A DNA stretch of 64,000 nucleotides, taken from NCBI RefSeq assembly GCF_014822185.1, contig NZ_QVLR01000047.1, positions 1 through 64,000 of the forward strand. Reading direction: 5' to 3'. Shown piece after piece: positions 24,525 to 35,300 of the stretch. The notes under the pieces are model-generated. The model worked only from the letters and a program-made list of their open reading frames with translations. It was not told the DNA's origin and made no database searches. The first letter of the stretch is position 1. Every line of letters begins with the position of its first letter. Origin of the DNA: Azoarcus sp. Aa7 (GTDB lineage: Bacteria; Pseudomonadota; Gammaproteobacteria; Burkholderiales; Rhodocyclaceae). Both the position numbers and the translations under genes were made by a program.

Positions 24525-25783
24525 CTTCCCGATTTCCGACTCCGACCCTGACCGAGGGCAGCGACGGCCTTCAGCTCGAAGGCGTGGCGCTTGCCGCCAT
24601 CGCCGCGCAGCATGGCACGCCGGTATATGTCTATTCGCGCCGCGCGCTGACCGAGGCCTTCTGCGCCTACCGCGAAGCGCTCGGCGGCCGCCACGGGCTG
24701 GTGTGCTACGCGGTGAAGGCGAATTCGAACCTCGGCGTGCTGTCGGTGTTCGCCCGGCTGGGCGCGGGCTTCGACATCGTGTCGGGCGGTGAGCTCGCGC
24801 GGGTGCTGGCCGCCGGCGGCGACGCGGGCAAAGTGGTGTTCTCGGGCGTGGGCAAGAGTCGCGACGAAATGCGTCAGGCGCTGAAGGCCGGAATCCGCTG
24901 CTTCAACGTCGAGTCGGAAGCGGAGATCGACCGCCTGAACGAGGTCGCAGGTGAACTCGGCAAGGTCGCGCCGATCGCGTTCCGTGTGAATCCGGACGTG
25001 GATCCGAAGACTCATCCGTACATTTCGACGGGCCTCAAGAGCAACAAGTTCGGCGTCGCGATCGATGCGGCGGCGGATCTTTACCGCCGCGCGGCGGGCC
25101 TGCCGAACCTGCGTGTTAGCGGGGTGGCGTGCCACATCGGCTCGCAGCTGCTCGATCCCGCGCCGATCGCGGAAGCGGCGGGGAAGATCCTCGACCTTGT
25201 CGACCGACTGGCGGCCGAGGGGATTTCGCTGGATCACATCGACCTCGGAGGCGGACTCGGCATCCGTTACCGCGACGAGCAACCGCCGACGGTCGCGGAG
25301 TACGTCGCGCCCCTGCTGAAGCTGTTCGAGGGGCGCAAGGAGGCGCTGTGCTTCGAGCCGGGGCGCTCGCTGGTCGGCAACGCGGGCCTGTTGCTGACAC
25401 GCATCGAGTACCTGAAGCCCGGCGAGGAGAAGAACTTCGCGATCGTCGATGCGGCGATGAACGACCTGGCCCGCCCGGCCCTGTACGACGCTTACCATGA
25501 GGTCGTCGCGGTGCTGCCGCGCACGGAGGCGGCGAAGAACTACGAGATCGTGGGACCGATCTGCGAGAGCGGAGATTTCCTCGCGCATGATCGGGAGCTG
25601 GCCGTCGCGGAGGGCGATCTGGTCGCGCTGCTGTCCGCCGGGGCCTATGGCATGGCGATGAGTTCGAACTACAACACCCGTCCGCGCGTCGCCGAGGTGA
25701 TGGTGGATGGCGACCGCATCGACCTGATCCGCAGGCGCGAGACCGTCGAGTCGCTCTACGCGCTCGAGTCGCCGTTGAACTGA
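24521..25783 (+). CDS. lysA: Diaminopimelate decarboxylase
   Basis: Final step of lysine synthesis, PLP-dependent decarboxylation of meso-diaminopimelate. The 420 residues include the PLP lysine in CYAVKANSN, HIGSQLLD, the phosphate-binding GGGLGIRY loop and the ESGDFLA substrate cysteine/serine region (CESGDFLA). It overlaps lptM upstream. The 3' end overlaps the convergent hypothetical gene by about 28 bp. Confidence 0.97.
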   Translation: MTSRFPTPTLTEGSDGLQLEGVALAAIAAQHGTPVYVYSRRALTEAFCAYREALGGRHGLVCYAVKANSNLGVLSVFARLGAGFDIVSGGELARVLAAGGDAGKVVFSGVGKSRDEMRQALKAGIRCFNVESEAEIDRLNEVAGELGKVAPIAFRVNPDVDPKTHPYISTGLKSNKFGVAIDAAADLYRRAAGLPNLRVSGVACHIGSQLLDPAPIAEAAGKILDLVDRLAAEGISLDHIDLGGGLGIRYRDEQPPTVAEYVAPLLKLFEGRKEALCFEPGRSLVGNAGLLLTRIEYLKPGEEKNFAIVDAAMNDLARPALYDAYHEVVAVLPRTEAAKNYEIVGPICESGDFLAHDRELAVAEGDLVALLSAGAYGMAMSSNYNTRPRVAEVMVDGDRIDLIRRRETVESLYALESPLN

Positions 25784-26130
25784 GCGCGCACATCGACGCG
25801 CTTCCCTTCGGCCTGCGCCTCCTGAATGAGGGCGCGGCCGAAGGCCTTCCAGGCCGGTCCGCCGTGCGTATGGACGCCGGTGTCGGCGCTCTCCTCCATC
25901 ACACGCAGCATCAGCACGCCCAGCGCGAAGAGTTCGCCGCGCGCGCGCAGACGGGCGTCCGGGTCGGCGAGAAGGGCCTGCGTGTGGTCGGCCCCCCCTT
26001 GCAGAGCTTCGCGCGCGAGCTTGCGCATGCCGGCCGCGTCGTCCCAGTCCAGTTTGAGCACGATGCCGCGCTTGAGGATTTCGCGCTCAAGCTGGCAGGC
26101 GTCGCGCTCGAAGTGTTCGAATCCGCTCAT
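25756..26130 (-). CDS. Hypothetical protein downstream of rfbD
   Basis: A 124-residue, soluble, mostly helical protein starting MSGFEHFERDA. I do not recognise the family. It has no signal peptide or membrane segment. An HTHGGPAWKAF stretch in the second half is the most distinctive motif. It starts 3 bp after the rfbD stop, so it is probably the last gene of the rfb operon, and its end overlaps the lysA 3' end. Confidence 0.75.
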   Translation of the reverse strand: MSGFEHFERDACQLEREILKRGIVLKLDWDDAAGMRKLAREALQGGADHTQALLADPDARLRARGELFALGVLMLRVMEESADTGVHTHGGPAWKAFGRALIQEAQAEGKRVDVRAQFNGDSSA

Positions 26131-26133
26131 GGC

Positions 26134-27027
26134 TCAGCGTGCAATGTCTTCGACGCAGCGGCTCAAGGCGGCCTGCCAATGTGGCATGGCAATGCCGAAA
26201 CGCGCCGCGAGCCGGTCGGCGGCGAGGCGCGAGTTGGCCGGACGTGCGGCCGGCACGGGATAGGCTGAGGCCGGGATCGGTTCGACGCTCGCGACCTTCA
26301 ACGCGAGTTCCGGCAGCGAATTTCGGGCTGCGACGAAGATCGCCTCGGCGAATCCGTGCCAGCTCGTGTCGCCGGCCGACGTGAGGTTGAAGATGCCCGA
26401 CGCGAAGGCACCATCGCGCCGTTCGCGCTGTGCCTGGGCGACGATGTGCGCGGTGACGTCGGCGATGTTGCGCGCCCAGGTGGGGGCGCCGTGCTGGTCG
26501 GCGACGACACGGAGCTGTTCGCGTTCGGCGCCGAGGCGCAGCATCGTGCGCACGAAGTTGCCGCCGCGGGCGGCAAACACCCAGGTGGTGCGCAGGATCA
26601 GGTGATCGCAGCCGCTTTCCCGGATCGCCACTTCGCCGGCGAGCTTGCTGCGGCCGTAGGCATTGACGGGGGCGACGGGGTCGTCTTCGGTGTAGGGACC
26701 GTTCTTGCTGCCGTCGAACACGTAGTCCGTCGAATAATGGACCAGCAGTGCGCCGGCCGCCTTCGCGGCGCGCGCGAGTTCGCCGGGCGCGATACCGTTG
26801 ATCGTGGTCGCGAGCGCTTCCTCGGACTCGGCCTTGTCGACGGCCGTGTAGGCGGCGGCATTGACGATGACGTCGGGGGCGAGGTCGGCGACGAGTGCCG
26901 CCAGGGTCTCGGGTCGCGAGAGGTCGCAGCGGCTGCGGTCGAGCGCAACGACTTCGCCGAGCGGCATCAGGCTGCGCGCGAGTTCCCAGCCGACCTGGCC
27001 GTTGGCGCCGGTGACGAGCAATCTCAT
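26134..27027 (-). CDS. rfbD: dTDP-4-dehydrorhamnose reductase
   Basis: Last step of dTDP-L-rhamnose synthesis, NAD(P)H reduction of dTDP-4-dehydrorhamnose. The 297-residue extended SDR starts MRLLVTGANGQVGWELA (nucleotide-binding GxxGxxG) and has the catalytic YGRSK (YxxxK) motif. I start at 27027, where the Rossmann fold begins; five further in-frame codons upstream lie inside rfbC. The ATG overlaps the rfbC stop (ATGA). Confidence 0.95.
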   Translation of the reverse strand: MRLLVTGANGQVGWELARSLMPLGEVVALDRSRCDLSRPETLAALVADLAPDVIVNAAAYTAVDKAESEEALATTINGIAPGELARAAKAAGALLVHYSTDYVFDGSKNGPYTEDDPVAPVNAYGRSKLAGEVAIRESGCDHLILRTTWVFAARGGNFVRTMLRLGAEREQLRVVADQHGAPTWARNIADVTAHIVAQAQRERRDGAFASGIFNLTSAGDTSWHGFAEAIFVAARNSLPELALKVASVEPIPASAYPVPAARPANSRLAADRLAARFGIAMPHWQAALSRCVEDIAR

Positions 27028-27569
27028 TCGAATACCTCGCATTGTGCGAGGGGCTTGCCCTCGCGGTCTTTTGCCGACAGTTGCGGCTCACTGGCGAGCG
27101 GCCATTCGACGCCGACGATCGGGTCGTTCCACGCCAGGCAGCGCTCGTGTTCGGGGGCGTAGTAGTCGGTGGTCTTGTAGAGGAAATCCGCGGACTCGGA
27201 CAGCACGACGAAGCCGTGTGCGAAGCCGGGTGGGATCCACAGCTGGCGGTGATTGTCTTCGCTGAGCTCGACCCCCGTCCAGCGGCCGAAGCTCGGCGAG
27301 CGGCGGCGCAGATCGACGACGACGTCGAACACCGCGCCGCGCACGACGCGCACGAGCTTCCCCTGCGGCTGGCGGATCTGGTAATGGAGCCCGCGCAGCA
27401 CGCCGCGCGCGGAGCGGGAGTGGTTGTCCTGCACGAACTGCTCGTCGAGGCCCGTGGCGTCGCGGAAGGCGCGTGCGTTGAAGCTTTCGAAGAAGAAGCC
27501 ACGTGCGTCGCCGAACACTCTGGGTTCGATGATCAGCACATCGGGAATCGCGGTTGGAACTACCTTCAT
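27024..27569 (-). CDS. rfbC: dTDP-4-dehydrorhamnose 3,5-epimerase
   Basis: Epimerises C3 and C5 of dTDP-4-keto-6-deoxyglucose. The 181-residue cupin has the conserved FxQDNHS (FVQDNHSRS) and RGLHYQ motifs holding the active-site histidine, and PPGFAHGFVVLSE. It overlaps rfbA by one base and rfbD by four within rfbBACD. Confidence 0.96.
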   Translation of the reverse strand: MKVVPTAIPDVLIIEPRVFGDARGFFFESFNARAFRDATGLDEQFVQDNHSRSARGVLRGLHYQIRQPQGKLVRVVRGAVFDVVVDLRRRSPSFGRWTGVELSEDNHRQLWIPPGFAHGFVVLSESADFLYKTTDYYAPEHERCLAWNDPIVGVEWPLASEPQLSAKDREGKPLAQCEVFE

Positions 27570-28453
27570 CAGAACACCTTCTCTTCGAGCACGCGCAGCA
27601 GGTACTGGCCGTAGCCGTTCTTCGCGAGCGGCTTGGCGAGCTCGGTGAGTTGCGCGGCGTCGATCCAGCCGGAACGCCAGGCGATCTCCTCAGGGCAGGC
27701 GATCTTGAGGCCCTGGCGCTTCTCGATGGTCTGGATGAAGAGGCCGGCTTCCAGGAGGCTTTCGTGGGTGCCGGTGTCGAGCCAGGCGTGGCCGCGGCCC
27801 ATGACCTGCACGTCGAGCGCGCCGGCCTCGAGGTAGTGGCGATTGACGTCGGTGATCTCGAGCTCGCCGCGCGGGCTGGGCTTGAGGCCGCGCGCGATGT
27901 CGACGACGCGCTCGTCGTAGAAGTAGAGACCGGTGACGGCGTAGCGGCTCTTCGGTTTCGCCGGTTTTTCCTCGATGCTGATCGCGTGGCCGCTGGCGTC
28001 GAACTCGACGACGCCGTAGCGCTCGGGATCATTCACCGGATAGGCGAAGACGGTCGCGCCGTGCGCACGCTGGCCGGCCTGCCTGAGGTCGTCCGCGAGT
28101 TCATGGCCGTAGAAGAGGTTGTCGCCGAGCACGAGGGCGGACGACGAGCCGGCGATGAACTCCTCGCCGATCAGGAAGGCCTGAGCGAGGCCGTCCGGAC
28201 TGGGTTGGACGGCGTATTGCAGACGCAGGCCCCAGCGGGCGCCGTCGCCGAGGAGCTGCTCGAAGCGCGGGGTGTCCTGCGGCGTGGAGATGATGAGGAT
28301 GTCGCGGATTCCCGCCAGCATCAGGGTACTCAGCGGGTAGTAGATCATCGGCTTGTCGTACACCGGCAGCAGCTGCTTCGACACGGCCAACGTGGCCGGG
28401 TGCAGGCGGGTGCCGGAACCGCCGGCGAGGATGATGCCCTTGCGCGTGCTCAT
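27569..28453 (-). CDS. rfbA: Glucose-1-phosphate thymidylyltransferase
   Basis: Makes dTDP-glucose from glucose-1-phosphate and dTTP. It has 294 residues, with the N-terminal [11 protein letters not shown] nucleotide-binding motif, [17 protein letters not shown], and GDNLFYG for metal/sugar binding. The ATG at 28453 is chosen over the in-frame upstream ATG, which lies inside rfbB. It starts 2 bp after the rfbB stop. Confidence 0.96.
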   Translation of the reverse strand: MSTRKGIILAGGSGTRLHPATLAVSKQLLPVYDKPMIYYPLSTLMLAGIRDILIISTPQDTPRFEQLLGDGARWGLRLQYAVQPSPDGLAQAFLIGEEFIAGSSSALVLGDNLFYGHELADDLRQAGQRAHGATVFAYPVNDPERYGVVEFDASGHAISIEEKPAKPKSRYAVTGLYFYDERVVDIARGLKPSPRGELEITDVNRHYLEAGALDVQVMGRGHAWLDTGTHESLLEAGLFIQTIEKRQGLKIACPEEIAWRSGWIDAAQLTELAKPLAKNGYGQYLLRVLEEKVF

Positions 28454-28455
28454 GT

Positions 28456-29514
28456 TCAGCGATCTCCGTAGTGGTGCGCGACCCACTCGCGATAGGCGCC
28501 GCTCTGCACGTCCGCCACCCAGTCCTGGTTAGCGAGGTACCACGCGATGGTCTTGCGGATACCGGTCTCGAAGGTTTCGGCGGGGCGCCAGCCGAGTTCG
28601 CGTTCGATCTTGCGCGCGTCGATCGCGTAGCGGCGGTCGTGGCCGGGACGGTCGGCGACATAGGTGATGAGGCGGGCGTGCGGGCCGGCGGGGTCGGGGC
28701 GCAGTTCGTCGAGCAGCGCGCACACGGTATGCACGATCTCGAGGTTGGGCTTCTCGTTCCAGCCGCCGATGTTGTAGGTCTCGCCGAGACGGCCGTGCGC
28801 GAGCACCTCGCGGATCGCGGCGCAGTGGTCGCCGACGTACAGCCAGTCGCGCACGTTGCGGCCGTCGCCATAGACCGGCAGGGCCTTGCCGGCGAGCGCG
28901 TTGGCGATCATCAGCGGGATGAGCTTTTCGGGGAACTGATAGGGGCCGTAGTTGTTCGAGCAGTTGGTCGTGAGCACCGGCAGGCCGTAGGTGTGGTGCC
29001 AGGCGCGCACGAGGTGGTCGGATGCGGCCTTGCTCGCGGAGTACGGGCTGTTCGGCTCGAAGGCCTTGGTCTCGGCGAAGGGCGGGTCGTTCGGGCCGAG
29101 CGAGCCGTAGACCTCGTCGGTCGAGACGTGCAGGAAGCGGAAGGCGGCCTGCTCCGCGCCGTCGAGCGCGGACCAGTAGGCGCGCGCCGCTTCGAGCAGC
29201 GTGAACGTGCCTTCGACATTGGTGCGCACGAAGGCGGCGGGGCCGTGGATCGAACGGTCGACGTGGCTTTCGGCGGCGAAATGCACGAGCGCGCGCGGGC
29301 GATATTCGGCGAGCAGGCGGTCGAGAAGCGCTCGGTCGCAGATGTCGCCCTGAACGAAGATGTGGCGACGATCGCCTTGCAGCGCGGCGAGATTCTCGAG
29401 GTTGCCCGCGTAGGTCAGCGCGTCGAGATTCAGCACCGGCTCGTCGCTCGTGCGCAGCCAGTCGAGCACGAAATTGGCGCCGATGAAGCCTGCGCCGCCA
29501 GTCACGAGAATCAT
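28456..29514 (-). CDS. rfbB: dTDP-glucose 4,6-dehydratase
   Basis: First committed step of dTDP-rhamnose synthesis. The 352-residue extended SDR starts [16 protein letters not shown] (NAD-binding GxxGxxG) and has HVSTDEVYG with the catalytic Asp-Glu pair and YSASKAASD (YxxxK). The start at 29514 is the only one consistent with the Rossmann motif; the very long upstream frame is antisense to dacB. It is the first gene of rfbBACD, which supplies rhamnose for LPS O-antigen or exopolysaccharide. Confidence 0.96.
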   Translation of the reverse strand: MILVTGGAGFIGANFVLDWLRTSDEPVLNLDALTYAGNLENLAALQGDRRHIFVQGDICDRALLDRLLAEYRPRALVHFAAESHVDRSIHGPAAFVRTNVEGTFTLLEAARAYWSALDGAEQAAFRFLHVSTDEVYGSLGPNDPPFAETKAFEPNSPYSASKAASDHLVRAWHHTYGLPVLTTNCSNNYGPYQFPEKLIPLMIANALAGKALPVYGDGRNVRDWLYVGDHCAAIREVLAHGRLGETYNIGGWNEKPNLEIVHTVCALLDELRPDPAGPHARLITYVADRPGHDRRYAIDARKIERELGWRPAETFETGIRKTIAWYLANQDWVADVQSGAYREWVAHHYGDR

Positions 29515-29664
29515 TGATTGCCTCTTCAGCCGGTTTGCCTCACGCGCAGCGACGTAAAATACCGGTCCGCGCACAACGCGTAATTTGCAATTATATCGCG
29601 ACCGCATAGCCGCCGCGCCCTCGATGGCTTCGCGAGTATGTTGCACGATATCGACGACCACCTC

Positions 29665-31113
29665 ATGACACCCCGATCCATGTTCCGTTTTCTGGCTGCC
29701 CTGCTTTTCTGCGGAATGATGGCCTCGGCACATGCGGCTTCCCTGCCGCCATCGGTGCGGCAGGCGCTCGACGACGCCCGCATTCCTGCCAGTAACGTGG
29801 CCGTGTGGGTGCAGGCCGTAGATGCGCCGATCCCGCAGCTGGAGGCCGGTGGCGAGCGGCCGATGAATCCGGCTTCGGTCATGAAGGTCGTGACCGCCTT
29901 TGCGGCACTCGACCGGCTGGGGCCGGCCTTCACCTGGACGACGCGGGTGGCGACAGGTGGACCGGTGGCCGCGGGGGTCCTGGACGGCAGCCTGTATCTG
30001 ACGGGCGGCGCCGACCCGATGCTGAACTACGAGCGGCTGGGGAGGCTGCTGCGCCAGGTGCGCGCGCTGGGCGTCACGACCGTGCGCGGCGATATCGTGC
30101 TCGACGGTTCGGCGCTGGCGCTGCCGCCGCACGACCCGGCGGCCTTCGACGGGCGCGCGCTGCGCCCCTACAACAGCGGCGCGTACGGGCTGCTGGTGCA
30201 CTTCAACACGCTGCAGCTGCGTCTGGTTCCTGCTGCCGAGCCGGGGCAGCCGGTGGGCCTTGCCCCCTATCCGGCGCTGACGGGCGTCGACATCGACAAT
30301 CGCATCACGACTGCGCCGGGTCCGTGCGGCGTGTGGTACGGCAATCTCGACGCGGCGCTCGAGGCAGGGCCGCAGGGCCCTCGTCTGGTGCTGTCGGGGA
30401 GCATGCCGGGGAGCTGCGGACAGCGCGACTGGGCGACGGCGCCGCTTTCGCCGGAAGCCTTCGGGCGTGCGCTCGTCGCGGCGCTGTGGAGCGAACTGGG
30501 CGGCAAGGTCGAGGGCGCGGTGCGCAGCGGCGTGACGCCGGGCGATGCGGCGACGCTGGTCACGGAGACCTCGCCGCCGCTTGCGGAGGTGGTGCGCGAA
30601 ATGAACAAGTGGTCGAGCAACGTAATCGCGCGCCAACTGCTTGCAACGCTGGGACGGGAAGGCGGCGCGAGCCTGGACATGGTCGCGGGCGGCACCGAGG
30701 CCGTGCGCGCCCTGCTCGCCGCGGACGGCATCGCGACGGCGGGCCTCGTGATCGAGAACGGCTCGGGTCTTTCACGCGTCGAGCGCGTGAGTGCGCGCAC
30801 GCTCGCAGAAGTCCTGCTGGCGGCGTGGCGGCGGCCCTTCATGCCGGAGTTCATCGCGGCACTACCGATCGCCGGCGCGGACGGAACGGCGCGCAGGCGG
30901 CTCTACGACAGCCCGGCGCGCGGCTACGCGCACATCAAGACCGGCTCGATCAATGGCGTGAAATCCCTGGCCGGGTACGTGCTGGACCGGAATGGCCGGC
31001 GCCACGCGGTCGTGATGATGGTGAACCACGCCGAGGCCGGGTCCAGCCAGGCCGCGCAGGACGCGTTGCTGGAATGGGTGTGGGCGGGCGGCGGCACGGC
31101 GCCGACGCAATAG
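29665..31113 (+). CDS. dacB: D-alanyl-D-alanine carboxypeptidase/endopeptidase (PBP4 family)
   Basis: Periplasmic class C PBP that trims or cleaves peptide cross-links in peptidoglycan. About 482 residues, with a signal peptide ending AHAAS. It carries the three active-site motifs: SVMK (SxxK) in [12 protein letters not shown] (SxN) in [10 protein letters not shown], and KTG in [15 protein letters not shown]. The ATG at 29665 or 29680 could be the start; neither has a strong Shine-Dalgarno sequence. It is divergent from the rfb operon. Confidence 0.93.
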   Translation: MTPRSMFRFLAALLFCGMMASAHAASLPPSVRQALDDARIPASNVAVWVQAVDAPIPQLEAGGERPMNPASVMKVVTAFAALDRLGPAFTWTTRVATGGPVAAGVLDGSLYLTGGADPMLNYERLGRLLRQVRALGVTTVRGDIVLDGSALALPPHDPAAFDGRALRPYNSGAYGLLVHFNTLQLRLVPAAEPGQPVGLAPYPALTGVDIDNRITTAPGPCGVWYGNLDAALEAGPQGPRLVLSGSMPGSCGQRDWATAPLSPEAFGRALVAALWSELGGKVEGAVRSGVTPGDAATLVTETSPPLAEVVREMNKWSSNVIARQLLATLGREGGASLDMVAGGTEAVRALLAADGIATAGLVIENGSGLSRVERVSARTLAEVLLAAWRRPFMPEFIAALPIAGADGTARRRLYDSPARGYAHIKTGSINGVKSLAGYVLDRNGRRHAVVMMVNHAEAGSSQAAQDALLEWVWAGGGTAPTQ

Positions 31114-31141
31114 CTGGGCGGCAGCACGACCGCGTGCAGCT

Positions 31142-31558
31142 TCAGGCGTCCGTGGGCATCGGCATGGTGCTGCGGTCGAGCAGGTTCAGCCAGCCGCGGA
31201 TGACGCGGTAGACGATCCACAGGCCGGCACCGACCAGCAGCACGAACGCGAACGGGATTCCGATCAGGGTGACGATCATGGCGGCCGCGACCAGCACCCA
31301 CAACAGCGCAAACCAGAAGGTGCGGATCTGCCAGCGGAAGTGGCTTTCGAGCCAGGTGCCGCGCACCGCGTCGCGCTTCATGTAGTTGAGCACCACCGCG
31401 AGGATGGATGGCAGGCTCGCGACGAAGCTGCCGATGATGGTCGCGGAGCCGACGACGCCCGTGACGACCGCGAACGCATGCAACGCATAGATAACGTGCG
31501 CGAGCGTGACGAGCCCGCCGAGGTCGGCGGGGGCGCTTTCGGTCCGGTAGTCGGGCAT
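31142..31558 (-). CDS. DUF4870-like membrane protein
   Basis: A 138-residue protein with about four hydrophobic segments (roughly 15-35, 40-60, 82-100 and 103-122). The layout resembles small DUF4870/Tic20-like membrane proteins, with polar loops such as NYMKRDAVRGTWLESHFRWQ. Function unknown. It lies convergent to dacB and 64 bp downstream of ubiD in the same orientation, so it may be read through from ubiD. Confidence 0.8.
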   Translation of the reverse strand: MPDYRTESAPADLGGLVTLAHVIYALHAFAVVTGVVGSATIIGSFVASLPSILAVVLNYMKRDAVRGTWLESHFRWQIRTFWFALLWVLVAAAMIVTLIGIPFAFVLLVGAGLWIVYRVIRGWLNLLDRSTMPMPTDA

Positions 31559-31622
31559 GGCTGGCTCCGTAGTGATGAGGATTCCGGTGGATTCTTACAG
31601 GCCCGACTTTACAGGTCCGCTT

Positions 31623-33113
31623 TTACAGGCCCAACTCGGCCCACATCGCATCGACGCGCTGCCTGACTGCGGCGTCCATCACGATCGGCCGCCCCCACTC
31701 GCGGTTGGTCTCGCCCGGCCACTTGTTGGTGGCGTCGAGCCCCATCTTGCTGCCCAGGCTCGCGACGGGGCTGGCGAAGTCGAGGTAGTCGATCGGGGTG
31801 TTATCGACCATCACGGTGTCGCGCGACGCATCGACCCGGGTCGTCATCGCCCAGATCACTTCCTTCCAGTCGCGGATGTTCACGTCATCATCGACGACGA
31901 TGATGAACTTGGTGTACATGAACTGGCGCAGGAAGCTCCAGATGCCGAACATCACGCGCTTGGCATGCCCCGGGTACTGTTTGCGGATGCTGACGACCGC
32001 GAGGCGGTAGGAGCAGCCTTCGGGCGGCAGGTAGAAGTCGGTGATCTCGGGAAACTGCTTCTGCAGCAGCGGCACGAACACTTCGTTCAGCGCGACGCCC
32101 AGCATCGCGGGCTCGTCAGGCGGCTTGCCGGTGTAGGTCGAGTGGTAGATCGGGTTCTTGCGCATCGTGATGCGCTCGATCGTGAACACCGGGAAGTCGG
32201 AGACCTCGTTGTAATAACCGGTGTGGTCGCCGTAGGGGCCTTCGGGCGCGGTGTCGTCGGGGTGGATCACGCCTTCGAGGACGATCTCGGCCGAGGCCGG
32301 TACCTGCAGGTCGGAGCCGAGGCATTGCACGAGCTCGGTCTTGGCCCCGCGCAGGAGTCCGGCGAACTGGTATTCGGACAAGGAGTCGGGCACCGGCGTG
32401 ACCGCACCGAGGATGGTCGCGGGGTCGCAGCCGAGGACGACGGCGACCTTGAACGGTTCGCCCGGATGCGCGAGCTGGTGTTCGCGGAAATCGAGCGCGC
32501 CGCCGCGGTGGGCGAGCCAGCGCATGATGACGCGGTTGGGCCCGAGCACCTGCTGGCGGTAGATGCCGAGGTTCTGGCGCTTCTTGCCGGGGCCGCGCGT
32601 GACGACGAGGCCCCAGGTGATCAGCGGCGCGACGTCGCCGGGCCAGCAGTGCTGGATCGGCAGTTTTGCGAGGTCGACGTCGGTGCCTTCCCATACGATC
32701 TCCTGGCAGGGCGCCGAGCGCACTTCCTTGGGCGACATGTTGAGCACCTGGCGGAAGGCGGGGAACTTCTCCCAGGCGTCCTTGAGGCCCTTGGGCGGCT
32801 CGGGCTCCTTGAGGAAGGCGAGGAGCTTGCCGACTTCGCGCAGCGGCGTCTGCCAGTCGCCGTCGGGCAGTTCCTCGCCCATGCCGAGCGCGACACGCTG
32901 CGGGGTTCCGAAAAGGTTGGCGAGCACCGGCATCGCCTGCGGCACGCCGCGCGTGACGGGCTTTTCGAACAGCAGCGCCGGGCCGCCGGCGCGCAGTACG
33001 CGGTCGGCGATCTCGGTCATCTCGAGGTGGGTGTCGACGGGAACGGTGATGCGCTTCAGTTCGCCGCGCCGTTCGAGCTGGGCGATGAAATCGCGAAGAT
33101 CGTGGTAACGCAT
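31623..33113 (-). CDS. ubiD: 4-hydroxy-3-polyprenylbenzoate decarboxylase (UbiD)
   Basis: prFMN-dependent decarboxylase of ubiquinone synthesis. The 496 residues match E. coli UbiD in length. It starts [20 protein letters not shown], with AAGGATT just upstream of the ATG at 33113; the frame continues upstream but that part is arginine-rich and unsupported. [10 protein letters not shown] and [10 protein letters not shown]-like segments are family hallmarks. It shares the neighbourhood with ubiA and ubiC. The UbiX partner that makes prenylated FMN is not in the window. Confidence 0.93.
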   Translation of the reverse strand: MRYHDLRDFIAQLERRGELKRITVPVDTHLEMTEIADRVLRAGGPALLFEKPVTRGVPQAMPVLANLFGTPQRVALGMGEELPDGDWQTPLREVGKLLAFLKEPEPPKGLKDAWEKFPAFRQVLNMSPKEVRSAPCQEIVWEGTDVDLAKLPIQHCWPGDVAPLITWGLVVTRGPGKKRQNLGIYRQQVLGPNRVIMRWLAHRGGALDFREHQLAHPGEPFKVAVVLGCDPATILGAVTPVPDSLSEYQFAGLLRGAKTELVQCLGSDLQVPASAEIVLEGVIHPDDTAPEGPYGDHTGYYNEVSDFPVFTIERITMRKNPIYHSTYTGKPPDEPAMLGVALNEVFVPLLQKQFPEITDFYLPPEGCSYRLAVVSIRKQYPGHAKRVMFGIWSFLRQFMYTKFIIVVDDDVNIRDWKEVIWAMTTRVDASRDTVMVDNTPIDYLDFASPVASLGSKMGLDATNKWPGETNREWGRPIVMDAAVRQRVDAMWAELGL

Positions 33114-33144
33114 GGAATCCTTTCGGGTACGGCGGTATTGCGGT

Positions 33145-33960
33145 TCAGCGGTTGGCGTTGATCGCGTCGCGCGTCTCGAGGGCGGCGCGGCGGGCCGCCT
33201 CGGCATAGTCTTCGCCACTGCCGGCGAACAGGATCGCCCGCGAGGAGTTGATCATCAGGCCGGTGCCGTCGGCGGTGCCGCCGGCCTGCATGGTCTCGGC
33301 GATGTCGCCGCCCTGGGCGCCGATGCCGGGCACGAGCAGCGGCATGTCGCCGACGATGCGGCGCACGCGTGCGATCTCGTTGGGGAAGGTCGCGCCGACG
33401 ACGAGGCCGCAGTTGCCGCTCGCATTCCAGTCGTTCGCGACCAGGCGCGCGACGCGCTCGTACAGCCGCTCGCCACCGCCGACGTCGAGAAACTGCAGGT
33501 CGCTGCCGCCCGGATTCGAGGTGCGGCACAGCAGGATCACGCCCTTGTCGGCGTATTCGAGGTAGGGCTCGACGGAGTCGCGGCCCATGTAGGGATTGAC
33601 CGTGATCGCATCGGCGCGGAAGCGCTCGAAGGCTTCGACCGCGTACTGTGCCGCGGTGCTGCCGATGTCGCCGCGCTTGGCGTCGAGGATCACCGGCGTA
33701 TCGGGGTGGCGCTCGTGGATGTGGGCGATCAGGTCTTCGAGCTGGTCTTCGGCGCGCTGCGCGGCGAAGTAGGCGATCTGCGGCTTGAAGCAGCACACGA
33801 GGTCGGCCGTCGCGTCGACGATGCCCTTGCAGAATTCGAGGATGGCGTCCGGACGCCCCTGCAGGTGGGCGGGGAAGCGCGCAGGATAGGGATCGAGGCC
33901 GACGCACAGCAGGCTGTTGCGGCGCTGCCAGGCGGCCCGGAGGGCGGTCATGAAGTGCAT
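33145..33960 (-). CDS. pyrF: Orotidine 5'-phosphate decarboxylase (type 2)
   Basis: Final step of UMP synthesis. The 271 residues fit the longer type 2 subfamily rather than the roughly 230-residue E. coli type. CVGLDPY occurs at the N-terminus, and the catalytic Lys-Asp array is in [19 protein letters not shown] precedes the ATG at 33960; a second in-frame ATG three codons later is possible. It is followed by ubiD after 31 bp. Confidence 0.94.
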   Translation of the reverse strand: MHFMTALRAAWQRRNSLLCVGLDPYPARFPAHLQGRPDAILEFCKGIVDATADLVCCFKPQIAYFAAQRAEDQLEDLIAHIHERHPDTPVILDAKRGDIGSTAAQYAVEAFERFRADAITVNPYMGRDSVEPYLEYADKGVILLCRTSNPGGSDLQFLDVGGGERLYERVARLVANDWNASGNCGLVVGATFPNEIARVRRIVGDMPLLVPGIGAQGGDIAETMQAGGTADGTGLMINSSRAILFAGSGEDYAEAARRAALETRDAINANR

Positions 33961-34030
33961 GGAGGCGTCCTGATGGGTTCGGGGCGAATGATAAGCCGGA
34001 TGACGCCCTTGCGCGCCCTCGGATGCGGCA

Positions 34031-34057
34031 AAATGAAAAGGGCCGCGACGGCGGCCC
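34031..34057 (-). terminator. Terminator after the small exported protein gene
   Basis: The 7-bp stem GGGCCGC/GCGGCCC (34040-34046 and 34051-34057) is followed on the minus strand by TTTTCATTTT. It ends the transcript of the 83-residue gene 24 bp after its stop. Confidence 0.75.
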
Positions 34058-34080
34058 CGGTCTGCTCGGCGAGTGTCGGC

Positions 34081-34332
34081 CTACATGCCGATGTTGAGCA
34101 TCTTCATCGCCTTCGCGAGCGTCGCCTCGGACTCGGGATGCTTGCCCGCCTTGTGCAGCTCTTCGCCTTCCGCGCGCAGTTTCTTCACTTCCATCATCTG
34201 CTCGGCGGTCAGCATCGGGTTCTTGCCGAGGGCCTCGTCGATCTTCTTCATGTCGGCGGGGCAATGACGGGCAAAGGCGCTGGTCGACAGCAGCATCGCA
34301 CACACGCCCGCAAACAACAGGCTTCTTTTCAT
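34081..34332 (-). CDS. Small exported protein of unknown function
   Basis: An 83-residue protein with a clear Sec signal peptide (MKRSLLFAGVC to STSAFA, cleavage near residue 22). The mature part of about 60 residues is helical and lysine-rich, with a HCPADMKKIDEAL start and an EELHKAGKHPESEATLAKAM repeat-like helix. GAGGAGA precedes the ATG. I do not know the family. It is followed by its own terminator, suggesting independent transcription between pyrF and ubiA. Confidence 0.82.
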   Translation of the reverse strand: MKRSLLFAGVCAMLLSTSAFARHCPADMKKIDEALGKNPMLTAEQMMEVKKLRAEGEELHKAGKHPESEATLAKAMKMLNIGM

Positions 34333-34412
34333 TGCAGTCTCCTCTGGGGTTGCGCCGCAAAGAATCGGGCGCATGTATTCGACCGTGATCGATGCGGTCG
34401 GTTCACCCTAGC

Positions 34413-35300
34413 TCAGGCCGCGGGAAACGCAATGTAATCAAGGACGATGCCGGCGAAGATGCTCGCCCCGACCCAGTTGTTGTGCAGGAAGGCCTTGAAG
34501 CACGGCGCGCGTTCGCGGCCGCGGATCAGCGTGTAGTGGTAGCCGGCGATGCCGCAGGCGCCGAGCAGGCCGGCGAAGAAGAACACGCCCCGCCCCGCGG
34601 CGACGCCGACCGCTGCAAACAGCACGAAGGCGATCGCGTAGCACAGCATCACCGCGGCAACGTCGAAGCGGCCGAAGGTGATCGCGGAGGTCTTGATGCC
34701 GATCCTGAGGTCGTCGGGACGGTCGACCATCGCATATTCGGTGTCGTAGGCGACGGTCCAGAAGATGTTGCCCAGCAGCAGCCACCACGCGATCGCGGGC
34801 ACTTCGCCCTGCACCGCGGCAAAGCCCATCGGGATGCCGAAGCCGAAGGCGATGCCGAGGTAGGCCTGCGGGATCGCGAAGAAGCGCTTCATGAACGGAT
34901 AGCTCGCGGCGAGGAACAACGCCGGCAGCGACAGCCACAGCACGATGGGCGCGAGCGGCAGGATCAGCAGGAAGGCGGCGAGCGAGAGGCCGGCGGCGAG
35001 GAGCAGCGCCTCGCGGGTGCCGATCGCGCGCGTCGCGAGCGGACGGTTTTTCGTGCGCTCGACGTGGCCGTCGAAATCGCGGTCGGCGTAGTCGTTGACG
35101 ACGCAGCCGGCCGAGCGCATCAGCACGGTGCCGACGACGAAGATCGCCAGGACCTGCAGCGGCGGGACGCCGTCGGCGGCGAGCCACAGCGCCCACAGCG
35201 TCGGCCACAACAGCAGCAGGATGCCGATGGGCTTGTCGAGGCGCATCAGCCGCAGGTAGATGGGCAGGCGTGCGGACAGGGGAAGCGGCGCAGACATCAT
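34413..35300 (-). CDS. ubiA: 4-hydroxybenzoate octaprenyltransferase
   Basis: Integral membrane prenyltransferase that attaches the polyprenyl chain to 4-hydroxybenzoate. The 295-residue protein has about eight to nine membrane helices and both aspartate-rich motifs: NDYADRDFD (first, NDxxDxxxD) and [12 protein letters not shown] (second). It starts at ATGATG (35300/35297) overlapping the ubiC stop, so ubiC-ubiA are coupled, matching substrate flow from chorismate lyase. Confidence 0.95.
   Translation of the reverse strand: MMSAPLPLSARLPIYLRLMRLDKPIGILLLLWPTLWALWLAADGVPPLQVLAIFVVGTVLMRSAGCVVNDYADRDFDGHVERTKNRPLATRAIGTREALLLAAGLSLAAFLLILPLAPIVLWLSLPALFLAASYPFMKRFFAIPQAYLGIAFGFGIPMGFAAVQGEVPAIAWWLLLGNIFWTVAYDTEYAMVDRPDDLRIGIKTSAITFGRFDVAAVMLCYAIAFVLFAAVGVAAGRGVFFFAGLLGACGIAGYHYTLIRGRERAPCFKAFLHNNWVGASIFAGIVLDYIAFPAA

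Noticed and set aside
29515-30636. Upstream in-frame extension of rfbB opposite dacB
   Set aside because: It is antisense to dacB and has no motifs; the SDR fold starts at 29514.
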